A DNA stretch of 44,702 nucleotides from Clostridiales bacterium. GTDB lineage: Bacteria > Bacillota > Clostridia > Oscillospirales > CAG-272. The stretch is taken from contig JAAVYP010000051.1 of the NCBI GenBank assembly GCA_022791195.1, forward strand, positions 1-44,702, in the 5' to 3' direction. The notes beneath the pieces are model-generated. The model had not been told where the DNA came from, did not search any database, and saw only the letters and a list, made by a program, of their open reading frames with translations. A program made the position numbers and the translations under genes. Of the stretch, positions 15,183-24,373 are shown piece by piece (the first letter of the stretch is position 1; every line of letters starts with the position of its first letter).

Positions 15183-17027
15183 TTAATAAAACGGATATTT
15201 GATTTCTTTTTTCTCTTTGATGACCCAATGATTAAAGTCGGCCGCATGACCGTTAATTTCATAAATATAAAGTTCTTTCTCTTTCCCGTCATGTACAACC
15301 GATTTATAGAAGGTGCGTGTTATCTCTTCCCTCTCTCCAATCTCATCAAGCGGCCGCCCATAGGCTTCATAATCCAAATTCATCGACTTCAGCAAAGTGG
15401 CCGGAATATTCTTTAACGACACCGGCGCTTCAGACCAGACAAGTGGCTCATCTGCGGCGCCAGGCGGCTTGTAAAACAAACCAATTCGGGTTGCTTTCTG
15501 CACCGGTTCGGTATCATAAACGGGATCCCCGTGATCAGCGGTAATCACAATGGCGGTGTCCTCATATATTCCTAATTCCTTCATGCGGTCAAACAAATCA
15601 AACAGAATTTGAAAAGAACCTTTTGTCTGCGCTACGAGGGATGTGCCTCCTGCGCTTCTGGTTCCGTCCTCTTGCAATGAATAAGGTGCATGCGGTCCCA
15701 TAAAATGATAAAATTTAAAGCAGCCTGCCGCTTTTGTCAGTGATGTTGTCTCTCTAAAACCAGCCGCGTATTTTGCTTCATCAATTTCATACCGCTTGCT
15801 TTCAATAAACGCACTGTTTGCCACCTCATCGGTATAGCACCAGAAAAAAGGTTTCATCGCCAAAGGCGTATATCGATAAGCAGACAAGGTTAACAGATTT
15901 TTATAGAGCATCGGTTTATTCATTTTGTCATTCGCGGTTGTGATATTTGAAACATACTCCTTTGCCGCTGCGCCATCGCCAAATATATTCTTGATATCCG
16001 AAAACACAGAAACTTCATAGCCTGCCTCATGCATAGCGCGAAGCGCATTGTGCCCTTCATTTTCCCATGATTTTGTGAAAAATTCCTTTTTCGGAATCAT
16101 AAACGCTTCTTCACTGCCCGTCAGCATATAATTAGCCGCCGGCATCGTTCTTGCATGCTCGGAAATCGCATTGGTATAAGAAGTAAAGCCGTCTAATCGA
16201 TCAAAAAAGTCCGGATCAGTGGCCATCACTTGTTCCATATAATCATAATCCAGCCGATCAAGCAAAAAAAGCAGTGTGTTTTTCTGGCTGGAATATGTAT
16301 ACAAACCATCTTCGGATAAAAACCAGCCCTTTGTTTCGGGTCCTGCTTCACGCGCCGCCCCTGTATAGAGACTGACAAGCGCCGTCGTCTGCATGACAAT
16401 CAGTGCCGCCGAAAGAAATGTGACTACCCGGCGCCATACCTTACGACTGAAAAAGTGAATCACAAAAGGCACCAGCAGAATACAGGTCCAGACCAGCAGA
16501 TTCAAAAGCATTTTCTTGGTCTGTCCCGACCAATCCACCGCGTCACCGGTAAGCGCGCCGAGTTGGCCATTTAAAAAATTGCCCTGTATATAGCCGCCTG
16601 CCAGTCCTGCAAAAAGTACACAAACGGTATAATTAAAAACACGTCCCCGCAGCAAAGGCAGGAGAAAGGCACCAATGACAAAAACAATAGCAGCAGCACC
16701 CGCCATAAGGGGCGTGATCTGCCAAATCGTAAAGGGCACCGAATCGCTGCTGCCTGCGGTAATCTCAATCGGTCCGAAAAAAAGAAAGGTAAATGAAACA
16801 GCCAACCAAAGACAAGCGGATATAAGAAGTCTTTTCCAATAACTTCTGCTGTCTTTCCATATACTTTTTCGCTTTTTGCGAGCATTGTGTCCGCGCTTCT
16901 CTGCCGTCATAAAGTCAGAATCCACATCCGCTGTCGGGGCTGGCGCAGTCTTTGATGGCACCGCATCAACACCCATAGCGTGCGGGGTCTGTTCTTCGTC
17001 TTTTTTTATATTCAGCATGTTCGCCAT
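15183..17027 (-). CDS. Membrane sulfatase / LTA-synthase-fold protein
   Basis: A 614-residue protein: a Lys/Glu-rich cytosolic start (1-66), about five transmembrane helices (67-225), and an extracytoplasmic alkaline-phosphatase-fold domain (about 245-560). Visible catalytic features are LLDRLDY (first metal Asp), HARTMPAANYMLTG with the probable Thr nucleophile, FYHFMGPHAPY (typical HxxxPHxPY-like), and VITADHGD. Relatives transfer phosphoglycerol or phosphoethanolamine to lipoteichoic acid or glycans. The classical LTA synthase catalytic-loop Glu is not seen at the first site, so the acceptor is open. AAGGAG is 9 bases before the ATG. It is alone between a terminator and the ABC operon terminator. 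Confidence 0.8.
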   Translation of the reverse strand: MANMLNIKKDEEQTPHAMGVDAVPSKTAPAPTADVDSDFMTAEKRGHNARKKRKSIWKDSRSYWKRLLISACLWLAVSFTFLFFGPIEITAGSSDSVPFTIWQITPLMAGAAAIVFVIGAFLLPLLRGRVFNYTVCVLFAGLAGGYIQGNFLNGQLGALTGDAVDWSGQTKKMLLNLLVWTCILLVPFVIHFFSRKVWRRVVTFLSAALIVMQTTALVSLYTGAAREAGPETKGWFLSEDGLYTYSSQKNTLLFLLDRLDYDYMEQVMATDPDFFDRLDGFTSYTNAISEHARTMPAANYMLTGSEEAFMIPKKEFFTKSWENEGHNALRAMHEAGYEVSVFSDIKNIFGDGAAAKEYVSNITTANDKMNKPMLYKNLLTLSAYRYTPLAMKPFFWCYTDEVANSAFIESKRYEIDEAKYAAGFRETTSLTKAAGCFKFYHFMGPHAPYSLQEDGTRSAGGTSLVAQTKGSFQILFDLFDRMKELGIYEDTAIVITADHGDPVYDTEPVQKATRIGLFYKPPGAADEPLVWSEAPVSLKNIPATLLKSMNLDYEAYGRPLDEIGEREEITRTFYKSVVHDGKEKELYIYEINGHAADFNHWVIKEKKEIKYPFY

Positions 17028-17139
17028 AACGAATGGCTCCTTTTTTAATCATGATTTGTGAACATGATACCATCATCTTTTGAATTTAGTATGAACGCGG
17101 TGACAAAATCATTTTCCGAAGGCTTCTCTCCGTACATAA

Positions 17140-17175
17140 AAAAAGAACAGCTTATATAATAAAGCTGTTCTTTTT
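17140..17175 (-). terminator. Terminator of the MarR-ABC operon
   Basis: A perfect 14-bp stem (17140-17153 with 17162-17175) and 8-base loop, six bases past the stop of the second ABC gene on the minus strand, ending in a T-run. Confidence 0.85.
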
Positions 17176-17180
17176 CGATA

Positions 17181-19103
17181 TTAGTCTAATTCCTTTTTGC
17201 CTGTATACAGTTCGTAATATCGGCCTTGAAGAGCGAGCAGTTCTTCATGGCTGCCCCTCTCAATAATCTCGCCGTTTTCCAAAACCATGATAGCATTCGC
17301 GTTACGCACGGTCGAGAGCCGGTGTGCGATGACAAACGTCGTTCGGTTTGCCATCAACCGATCCATGCCGTGTTCGATATGCCGCTCGGTGCGCGTATCG
17401 ACCGATGATGTCGCCTCATCCAATACCAGAATCGGCGCTTTGCTTAAAGCGGCTCGTGCTATATTTAAAAGCTGGCGCTGTCCTTGCGATAAATTGGCTC
17501 CATCGCCCTCAAGCATGGTCTGATAACCGTCTGCCAGCCGCATGATAAAAGAATGGGCGCTCGCCGTTTTCGCAGCTTCCATCACTTCTTCATCGGTGGC
17601 GTCTAAGCGTCCATACCGAATGTTTTCCATTACAGTGCCGGTAAACAGATGGGTATCTTGCAGCACCATGGCAATATTACGCCGCAGATGATCGCGGTTA
17701 TATTCTTTGATGTCATGGCCGTCAATCGTGATCTGGCCGCTTTCAATATCGTAAAAACGATTTAACAGATTGGTAATGGTGGTTTTACCAGCACCGGTTG
17801 AACCGACAAACGCGATTTTTTGCCCCGGATGCGCATAAAGCGAAATATTCTTGAGAATCGTTTTATCCGGATTATAGCCGAAGGTAACCTGATCGAGCGC
17901 CACATCACCGTGAATCGTTTCGGTCAAGGCGTCTGTCTCCTCTTTTTCAGTGGGGGCATTTTCATCCCCTGGCCGATCAATGGCCGCCGGCGATAAATCC
18001 ATAACCGAAAAGACTCGCTCTGCTCCGGCCAGTGCAGCAAAAATCGTGGACATCTGCTGCGAAATCATGCTAATCGGCTGCGAAAACTGACGGGAATAGT
18101 TGCAGAATACCGACAGACCGCCCACATCAAATCCGCGCAGAACGCAGAGAACGCCGCCGACGCCTGCTGTCACCGCATAGCTGATCTGCGAAGTATTGCC
18201 CATAATGGGCCCTACCACGCCGCCGTAAAACTGCGCCTTAAACTGTTTGTCGCGCATATCTTCATTGAGCAGCTTAAACTCTTCACCACAGACCTCTTCA
18301 TGATTAAATACTTTAATCACCTTAGAACCGGTTACGGTTTCTTCCATATAGCCATTTAACGCCCCAAGCGCCGCTTGTTGTGCCCCATAATATTTGCTCG
18401 AACGAGCGGCAATGGCCATGCCCGCTTTTAAGTAAATTGGCACAAAAGCCACTGTGATAAGTGTCAGGATAATATTGGTATACACCATCATCACAAAAGT
18501 ACCAATAAGAGTTACCGCGCCCGAAATCAAATTGGTTATGGTATTATTGATCATCATATCAATATTATCGATATCATTGGTAAAACGGCTCATAATCTCG
18601 CCTGTTGCGTTATTATCAAAATATCGCACCGGCAAGGTTTGTATTTTGTCAAACAAATCGTTTCGCAGCTTTTCGACTGCATTTTGTGAAATCGTCAGCA
18701 TCATTCGTCCCTGCAAATACGTAGACAAAACACCAACTGCATAGATGCATCCTAAAATCAACAAAATCATGGCCAGATAACCGATGCGCGCCGAAGCCGT
18801 TTTGCTGCCATCGGCCACGTTATTGATAATAGGGCGCAGCATATAGGAACCGGCCAACGAAGTAAAGGTACTGAACATCATACACAAAACGACCACCGCC
18901 AGCCGGCCTTTATAGGCAGACAAATAATGCCAGAGCCGCCGTATGGTATGCTTTGTATCTTTAGGCTTTCCCTTCGCCGGCTTTCCTCTTTGCCGGCCGC
19001 CCGGACCACGTCCCCCGGGACCAGGCATCATCGGACCGCCCTGGCTTGAGGGCGCTTTGCTGTACTGCCGCTGTAAATCCTGCAAGGTTCTTTGCTTTCC
19101 CAT
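17181..19103 (-). CDS. ABC exporter half-transporter with consensus catalytic Glu
   Basis: A 640-residue half-exporter. A Gly/Pro/Lys-rich N-terminus (1-55) precedes six transmembrane helices (about 60-360) and an ATPase domain (about 395-635) with Walker A VGSTGAGKTT, signature LSQGQRQ and Walker B ILVLDEATSSVD. The signature has Gln for the second Gly, while Walker B has the normal Glu. The partner gene has the reverse pattern, so the two form an asymmetric heterodimer like TM287/288. The ATG at 19103 follows AAGGAGG by 7 bases; the TTG at 19109 is too close to it. It overlaps or abuts its partner and shares the MarR-controlled promoter. Confidence 0.9.
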   Translation of the reverse strand: MGKQRTLQDLQRQYSKAPSSQGGPMMPGPGGRGPGGRQRGKPAKGKPKDTKHTIRRLWHYLSAYKGRLAVVVLCMMFSTFTSLAGSYMLRPIINNVADGSKTASARIGYLAMILLILGCIYAVGVLSTYLQGRMMLTISQNAVEKLRNDLFDKIQTLPVRYFDNNATGEIMSRFTNDIDNIDMMINNTITNLISGAVTLIGTFVMMVYTNIILTLITVAFVPIYLKAGMAIAARSSKYYGAQQAALGALNGYMEETVTGSKVIKVFNHEEVCGEEFKLLNEDMRDKQFKAQFYGGVVGPIMGNTSQISYAVTAGVGGVLCVLRGFDVGGLSVFCNYSRQFSQPISMISQQMSTIFAALAGAERVFSVMDLSPAAIDRPGDENAPTEKEETDALTETIHGDVALDQVTFGYNPDKTILKNISLYAHPGQKIAFVGSTGAGKTTITNLLNRFYDIESGQITIDGHDIKEYNRDHLRRNIAMVLQDTHLFTGTVMENIRYGRLDATDEEVMEAAKTASAHSFIMRLADGYQTMLEGDGANLSQGQRQLLNIARAALSKAPILVLDEATSSVDTRTERHIEHGMDRLMANRTTFVIAHRLSTVRNANAIMVLENGEIIERGSHEELLALQGRYYELYTGKKELD

Positions 19104-19105
19104 CC

Positions 19106-20881
19106 TCAAGCCTCCTTTTTATCCATTTGCGAATAATAAATTTCTTGGTATGTCTGATTAGACGCCAAAAGTTCTTCATGCGTTCCAATACCCGTAATGC
19201 AGCCCTCATCCATCACAACAATCTGATCGGCCTCGATAACCGAGGAAATTCGCTGTGCAATAATAATTTTTGTCGAATCACTCAAATCCTCGCGCAGGCT
19301 TTTGCGAATCATTGTTTCGGTGGCTGTATCAACAGCGCTGGTGGAATCGTCTAAAATCAAAATCTTAGGCTTTTTTAATAATGCTCTGGCAATGCACAGA
19401 CGCTGCTTTTGTCCACCGGACACATTCGTGCCCCCCTGCTCAAGATCAGTTTGATACCCATCTGTAAACGTGTTGACAAATTTATCGGCCTGCGCCAGCG
19501 CGGCCATATGCTGAATTTCTTCCTCTGAAGCATCCGGATTGCCCCAGCGCAGATTTTCTTCAATCGTACCCGAGAACAAAACATTTTTCTGCAAAACCAT
19601 GCCCACGCCCTCTCGCAAATGAAAGAGGGTATAGTCTTTGACATTGACGCCGTCTACCAGCACCTCGCCCTCATCGCAGTCATATAACCGCGGAATCATA
19701 GACACAAGCGAAGTTTTGCCGCTGCCTGTCGAACCAAGAATACCGGTAATCGAGCCCGGCTCAATGGTCAGGTTAATATGATCCAGCACTTCCCGTTCAC
19801 TATTCTTATAATAGCGGAAAGAAACATTCCGAAATTCAACTTTGCCTTGCCGAATCGTAAGCGAACGATCTTCAACATGATCATCTGCAATGTCGATTGG
19901 CTCATCAAGAACCTCTGCAATCCGGCGAGCGGAAGCCATAGCGCGAGAAAACATCATAAAGACCATGGTCAGCATCATAAGCGACATTAAAATTTGTGTA
20001 ATATATGTAACAAATGCAGTTAAATCACCGGTAGACATCCCGCCGTCAACCACCATATTCCCGCCAAACCACAATACAGCAATCGTTGTGGCGTTCATAA
20101 AAAAGGTCATAGCCGGCGACATTAAAATGATAATCATCATGGCATTCATACCGGCGCTTTTCAGTTTGCCGTTGGCGGCTCTGAATTTTTCTCTTTCGCG
20201 GTCCTCTCTGACGAAAGATTTGACCACCCGTACATTGGTTATGTTTTCCTGAACAGTCGAGTTCAAATGGTCAATTTTTTCCTGCATTTTAGAAAAACGC
20301 GGAAAGCCCTTCATAATGAAAAATGAAATGGTAAGCAGCAGAAGCGGCAGCGCTACGCATAGCACCAGCGTCAGCGAAGGATTCAGCACAACCGCCATAA
20401 TCAACGCACCAATAAGCATGCCAGGTGCCCGCAGCGCCATACGAAGCATCATATTAATGAAATTTTGCAGCTGGGTCACATCATTCGTAAGTCTTGTCAC
20501 CAACGAACCGGTTGAAAATTTATCAATATTGGAAAAAGAGAACTGCTGCACCTTTCCGTACACATCTTCCCGAAGATCGGCAGCAAAATTAACCGCCGCT
20601 TTGGCGCCAAAATAGGCGCCGCCAATGCCGCCGAGCATCATGAGCACGGCCGTAAGAATCATGCCGGCCATGATCGCCAAAATAAAAGGCGCATCCGCCC
20701 CGAAGAGCTGATAAAACCATTCAATGAAAGGAGGCTTCGCCCCGCCCTGCGCGCCATAGTCAATAATACAGGCAAGCAGCTTTGGCATGACAATTTCACC
20801 TAATACTTCAACAATCATACAAACAGGTCCAATAATAAAATAAGCAAGATAGGGCCTTATGTATTTATACCAACGTTTCAT
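19106..20881 (-). CDS. ABC exporter half-transporter with degenerate Walker B
   Basis: A 591-residue half-exporter: six transmembrane helices (about 5-300) then an ATPase domain (about 335-580) with Walker A LGSTGSGKTS, signature VSGGQKQR and Walker B ILILDDSTSAVD, where Asp replaces the catalytic Glu. This is the non-catalytic subunit of a heterodimeric multidrug-type or peptide exporter. The ATG at 20881 is preferred: GGAGGGATGG precedes it and it overlaps the MarR stop as ATGA. The longer frame to 20911 would overlap MarR by 34 bases without a ribosome site. Confidence 0.9.
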   Translation of the reverse strand: MKRWYKYIRPYLAYFIIGPVCMIVEVLGEIVMPKLLACIIDYGAQGGAKPPFIEWFYQLFGADAPFILAIMAGMILTAVLMMLGGIGGAYFGAKAAVNFAADLREDVYGKVQQFSFSNIDKFSTGSLVTRLTNDVTQLQNFINMMLRMALRAPGMLIGALIMAVVLNPSLTLVLCVALPLLLLTISFFIMKGFPRFSKMQEKIDHLNSTVQENITNVRVVKSFVREDREREKFRAANGKLKSAGMNAMMIIILMSPAMTFFMNATTIAVLWFGGNMVVDGGMSTGDLTAFVTYITQILMSLMMLTMVFMMFSRAMASARRIAEVLDEPIDIADDHVEDRSLTIRQGKVEFRNVSFRYYKNSEREVLDHINLTIEPGSITGILGSTGSGKTSLVSMIPRLYDCDEGEVLVDGVNVKDYTLFHLREGVGMVLQKNVLFSGTIEENLRWGNPDASEEEIQHMAALAQADKFVNTFTDGYQTDLEQGGTNVSGGQKQRLCIARALLKKPKILILDDSTSAVDTATETMIRKSLREDLSDSTKIIIAQRISSVIEADQIVVMDEGCITGIGTHEELLASNQTYQEIYYSQMDKKEA

Positions 20882-21375
20882 TCCATCCCTCCTTGGTGTG
20901 TATGCGGCCAATGCCGTTGTTTTTTAGCATAGGCCCATTCTTTTGGCACCAGATTATCTCTGATGCGAAAAAGCATGGCCATTAACTGCTGTTTTTCCGT
21001 CTCATCAAAACCCGCAATAGCCGCCGAGTCCAATGACTCCACCAAACTTTTCGCTTCTTCATTAAAAGCACGGCCTTTTTCGGTCATAAAAACTCTTGTA
21101 TTTCGCAAATCTTCCTCATCGCGTTTTCGCTCTACATAGCCCTCCTCCTGCATCTTCTGCAAGGTGACGCTGATGGTCGGCGGTTTTAAACGAGTCATCT
21201 CGGCAAGCGCCAACTGCGTTACGCCATCCTGATGAGATAAATGAAAAAGAATGTGCCGATAACTTTCGTTTAAGCCAGATTCCTCTGCCAACTGCCTTAA
21301 TCGGCCATGAAAAATTTTAGATAAATCATGAATCACCATAAACGGCGTTTGCTCTTTCTCTTTCCACCCATTCAT
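20878..21375 (-). CDS. MarR family regulator
   Basis: A 165-residue MarR regulator: N-terminal dimerisation helices, winged helix with LALAEMTRLKPPTISVTLQKMQEEGYVERKRD in segments from about 75 to 105, then the wing DLRNTRVFMTEKGR. It is the first gene of the operon with two ABC exporter genes, and the stop overlaps the next start as ATGA. A perfect 20-bp palindrome directly after the -10 (21395-21414) is the likely autoregulatory operator, so an inducer probably releases the repressor and turns on the exporter. Confidence 0.92.
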   Translation of the reverse strand: MNGWKEKEQTPFMVIHDLSKIFHGRLRQLAEESGLNESYRHILFHLSHQDGVTQLALAEMTRLKPPTISVTLQKMQEEGYVERKRDEEDLRNTRVFMTEKGRAFNEEAKSLVESLDSAAIAGFDETEKQQLMAMLFRIRDNLVPKEWAYAKKQRHWPHTHQGGME

Positions 21376-21394
21376 GTGGGATACCCTCCTGATA

Positions 21395-21414
21395 AATTAG
21401 TTTTAAAACTAATT
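21395..21414. promoter_or_regulatory. MarR operator palindrome
   Basis: AATTAGTTTT followed by AAAACTAATT is a perfect 20-bp palindrome that covers the predicted start of transcription of the MarR-ABC operon. Confidence 0.75.
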
Positions 21415-21416
21415 AG

Positions 21417-21445
21417 ATTATATGCGAACTCATCCCAAATTACAA
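21417..21445 (-). promoter_or_regulatory. Promoter of the MarR-ABC operon
   Basis: Minus-strand TTGTAA at 21440-21445, 17-bp spacer, TATAAT at 21417-21422. The operator palindrome lies immediately downstream. Confidence 0.75.
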
Positions 21446-21518
21446 GAAGTTAGCCCTGTTTTTTACAAAAGTTTCATAATCCCCTTTTATTTATGATTTA
21501 AATCATATGCTTAATTTA

Positions 21519-21548
21519 TTGACAAGCAAAGCCGCTATTTGGTATAAT
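21519..21548 (+). promoter_or_regulatory. Promoter of the membrane protein-purA unit
   Basis: TTGACA at 21519-21524, an 18-bp spacer and TATAAT at 21543-21548, leading to the membrane protein gene 67 bases downstream. Confidence 0.75.
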
Positions 21549-21614
21549 ATAGATTGTGTGGTGAAATAGCAAAACATGACACATAATACACGAAAGGAAT
21601 GATGGATATCGACT

Positions 21615-22535
21615 ATGCATACAACATTCTCGGCCCAGTTTCTGGCCACGATTAAAAAATGCAAAATACAGCTTATTGTCTTCATCTGCTTTGCACTGAT
21701 TACCATCTTAGCCGCGTGTCTTTCATTTTCATATGCTGCGCTTAGTCTTTTTGCCTTTGCCGGCATGATCATCTCGGGAATCGTTTGTTTGGTCAGTTTA
21801 TTTATTGTCAATACATCCGCCTACTACAAACAAGTAAAACAGAATGCAAACGAAGGATTTGAAAAACCATTTATTTTCTTCGGACAAAGTATTGGCGCAC
21901 ACTGTCTTTTACAGTTATTTGTGTTTCTTCTCTTAGCCGGCGGTGTGCTGCTCTCTCCCTATTATTCAGACATGGCACACACATCCCTTTCTATAGAAAC
22001 AAATCCGCGTATGGAGGAAATTTACGGAGAGGAAACCGCAGCCGCGCTGCAGGAACAGATGCAGGCGCTCTCTGACTTTTTAACGATTGTCACCGAAAAA
22101 GGCTATGCAAGTTCGTTATTTGGCATGACCATTGCTTTCAATGCAATATTCTCTTATATCCGCTTTATTATTTTGCTGTATGCAGCCATCGCTTTCAGCC
22201 GCATGCGGAAAGAACATCCTGTATTAGCGGCGCTGTTCGGCTTTTTCACTTTGAATTTGTTGGGGCGTATTCTTATGATTGTCGTATCCAATTTGGCCGC
22301 GGCTGTTGCGCCCGGCATACAAACAGCTGCCTCTCAGATTAACGCTTTTCTTTCGTTTGGCTTTCGCGACTACACCGACCTTTCAAAGGCGGCTTCCCTG
22401 CTGCCCGAAGCGGCACTATATAGCAAAATGGTGCTGTTCAGCCATTTATGCAGCATCATAGCCATGGTTACAAACGGCGTCATTGCCTGTTCTTTGATTA
22501 AAAAGAAAGAGCGCTTGTCGCCGACAATTCAATAA
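21615..22535 (+). CDS. Uncharacterised membrane protein
   Basis: A 306-residue protein with about six hydrophobic segments in two blocks: residues 19-75 and 95-115, then a hydrophilic extracytoplasmic stretch (about 120-165) with an acidic EEIYGEETAAALQEQMQALSDF run, and more helices at 175-200, 210-245 and 275-295. It ends in a basic KKKERLSPTIQ tail. I do not recognise the family. The start is the first in-frame ATG; only a weak GGA precedes it, while a strong AAAGGA stands before a tiny out-of-frame ORF (21602 to 21658). It has its own consensus promoter and is followed 52 bases later by purA. Confidence 0.7.
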   Translation: MHTTFSAQFLATIKKCKIQLIVFICFALITILAACLSFSYAALSLFAFAGMIISGIVCLVSLFIVNTSAYYKQVKQNANEGFEKPFIFFGQSIGAHCLLQLFVFLLLAGGVLLSPYYSDMAHTSLSIETNPRMEEIYGEETAAALQEQMQALSDFLTIVTEKGYASSLFGMTIAFNAIFSYIRFIILLYAAIAFSRMRKEHPVLAALFGFFTLNLLGRILMIVVSNLAAAVAPGIQTAASQINAFLSFGFRDYTDLSKAASLLPEAALYSKMVLFSHLCSIIAMVTNGVIACSLIKKKERLSPTIQ

Positions 22536-22587
22536 ATAAACAAAAAAATCACATAAAACCTCTCTTGGAGAGGAAGGAGGCACAAAC

Positions 22588-23862
22588 ATGCTAACAGCGA
22601 TTGTAGGCATCAACTGGGGTGATGAAGGCAAAGGACGCATGGTCGATCTGCTCAGTGAAGAGCAGGACATTGTCGTCCGTTACCAAGGCGGCAACAACGC
22701 CGGCCATACGGTCATTAACAACAAGGGCAAATTTATTCTAAACCTGCTGCCCTCTGGAATTTTACGTCCGGAAGTCACTTGTGTCATGGGCAACGGCATG
22801 GTCATTGACATTGAACATTTAGTCCACGAGATTGAAAAACTAAGAGAAGCCGGCATTGCTATTTCGCCTGCGAACCTTAAAATCAGTGATAAAGCTATTA
22901 TCTGCCCGCCTTACGATGTCGCCTGCGACAAATTGGAAGAAGCGCGGTTGGGTGATAAAAAGTTCGGTTCCACGAATCGCGGCATTGCCCCTGTATACGG
23001 CGATAAATATATGAAAAAAGGCATTCGTATGGGCGATTTGCTCCATATGGACTACCTGAAAGAGCGTTTAGCCAATATTTTAGAATATAAAAATCTCACC
23101 ATCACCAAAATTTATAACGCGCCTGGCTACACCATGGACGATATGATCAGTTGGTTTGAAACCTATGGGGCGCCGCTGCGCGATTACATTGTCGATACCA
23201 CCGCTTTTCTTGACGAAGCAAACAAAGCCGGCAAACGGATTATGTTTGAAGCGCAGCTCGGCGCTTTGCGGGATATTGACTTTGGTATTTATCCCTATAC
23301 CTCTTCTTCCAACGTCATTGCCGCTTATGCACCGATCGGCGCCGGCGTGCCCCATTTAAAAATCGATCGCTCTCTCGGCATTATGAAAGCCTATTCCACT
23401 TGTGTAGGCGAGGGGCCCTTTACGGTTGAAATGTTCGGAGAAGAAGCAGAAACGCTCCGGGCAGCAGGCGGCGAATATGGGGCCGCTACCGGACGCCCCA
23501 GACGGGTTGGCGGATTTGACGTGGTAGCCAGCAAATACGGTGTACTTTGCCAAGGAGCCGATGAGCTGGCGCTGACAAAATTAGACGTTTTATCCTGCAT
23601 GGATAAAATTCCCGTTTGCGTTGCCTATGACATCAACGGCAAAAAGGTTGATCTTTTCCCGTCTGGCGAAGCGCTCAATCAAGCAAAACCAGTATATGAA
23701 TATTTAGAAGGCTGGCAATGCGATATCAGTCAGGCGAAAAAATTAGAAGATCTGCCTAAACAGGCAATCGATTATATTAAATTTATCGAAAAGGCTGTAA
23801 ACTGCCCGATTCGCTATGTTTCGGTGGGACCGGATCGGGACGCTTATCTCACTATGTTTTAA
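22588..23862 (+). CDS. purA: Adenylosuccinate synthase
   Basis: A 424-residue enzyme that condenses IMP and aspartate with GTP to form adenylosuccinate, the first step from IMP to AMP. It has the P-loop-like GINWGDEGKGRMVD (most PurA have Gln where this has Asn), NNAGHTVINNKGKF, FEGAQG-equivalent FEAQLGALRDID, and GEGPFTVEMFGE and the RRVGGFDVV region. Length is normal. AAGGAGG 8 bases before the start is strong; a small hairpin CCTCTC-TTG-GAGAGG lies directly ahead of it. A 21-bp terminator follows. Confidence 0.95.
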   Translation: MLTAIVGINWGDEGKGRMVDLLSEEQDIVVRYQGGNNAGHTVINNKGKFILNLLPSGILRPEVTCVMGNGMVIDIEHLVHEIEKLREAGIAISPANLKISDKAIICPPYDVACDKLEEARLGDKKFGSTNRGIAPVYGDKYMKKGIRMGDLLHMDYLKERLANILEYKNLTITKIYNAPGYTMDDMISWFETYGAPLRDYIVDTTAFLDEANKAGKRIMFEAQLGALRDIDFGIYPYTSSSNVIAAYAPIGAGVPHLKIDRSLGIMKAYSTCVGEGPFTVEMFGEEAETLRAAGGEYGAATGRPRRVGGFDVVASKYGVLCQGADELALTKLDVLSCMDKIPVCVAYDINGKKVDLFPSGEALNQAKPVYEYLEGWQCDISQAKKLEDLPKQAIDYIKFIEKAVNCPIRYVSVGPDRDAYLTMF

Positions 23863-23934
23863 ATCAAAAAAAATTGTAAAAGAGCAAGGTTTCATAAAGA
23901 GATTCTCCCCTTATTTTGGGGGAATGTCTTCTTT

Positions 23935-23979
23935 AACAATATAAAAAGCGCGGCAATTTGCCGCGCTTTTTATATTGTT
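23935..23979. terminator. Strong bidirectional terminator between purA and azlD
   Basis: A perfect 21-bp stem (23935-23955 with 23959-23979), loop ATT, GC-rich centre and A/T flanks. It serves both convergent units. A weaker hairpin (about 23897-23932) precedes it. Confidence 0.9.
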
Positions 23980-24055
23980 ATATTTCTTATTCTATCATGC
24001 AAAAAATAGCATAACAGACGCTCTTTAAAACGAACACTCCTTCTACTTTTTCAGA

Positions 24056-24373
24056 CTATGCAAAATACCGAAGAACACACTCGGTTAATAAGACACCGCC
24101 ACAGGCGGAAAGCGCCACCGTTACAAGTCCTTTTTCAAAATAGGCGAGAAGAGCCGCAACCAGTAAACCAACGACAGCTGACCAGATATTCCCGGTAGAA
24201 AAAAGGATTTCCGGAAACGTCATCGCGCCCAGCACGGTAAAAGGAATATAATATAAAAAAGACTGTATACGCTCGTTCTCTAATTTGTGTTTAAATGCAG
24301 CAAGCGGCACCATCCGGATTAAATAGGTCACACCGGCCATCACGAAAAGATTCAGCCAAAATAACGGTTCCAT
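24056..24373 (-). CDS. azlD: AzlD family branched-chain amino acid transport protein
   Basis: A 105-residue small membrane protein with four hydrophobic segments and the AzlD pattern MAGVTYLIRMVPLAAF, FLYYIPFTVLGAMTFPEIL and LLVAALLAYFEKG. With AzlC it exports branched-chain amino acids or analogues such as 4-azaleucine. The ATG at 24373 shares a base with the azlC stop (TGATG) and is preferred to the upstream start at 24442, which would overlap azlC by 70 bases. GGGGGAAGG lies just upstream. Confidence 0.88.
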   Translation of the reverse strand: MEPLFWLNLFVMAGVTYLIRMVPLAAFKHKLENERIQSFLYYIPFTVLGAMTFPEILFSTGNIWSAVVGLLVAALLAYFEKGLVTVALSACGGVLLTECVLRYFA

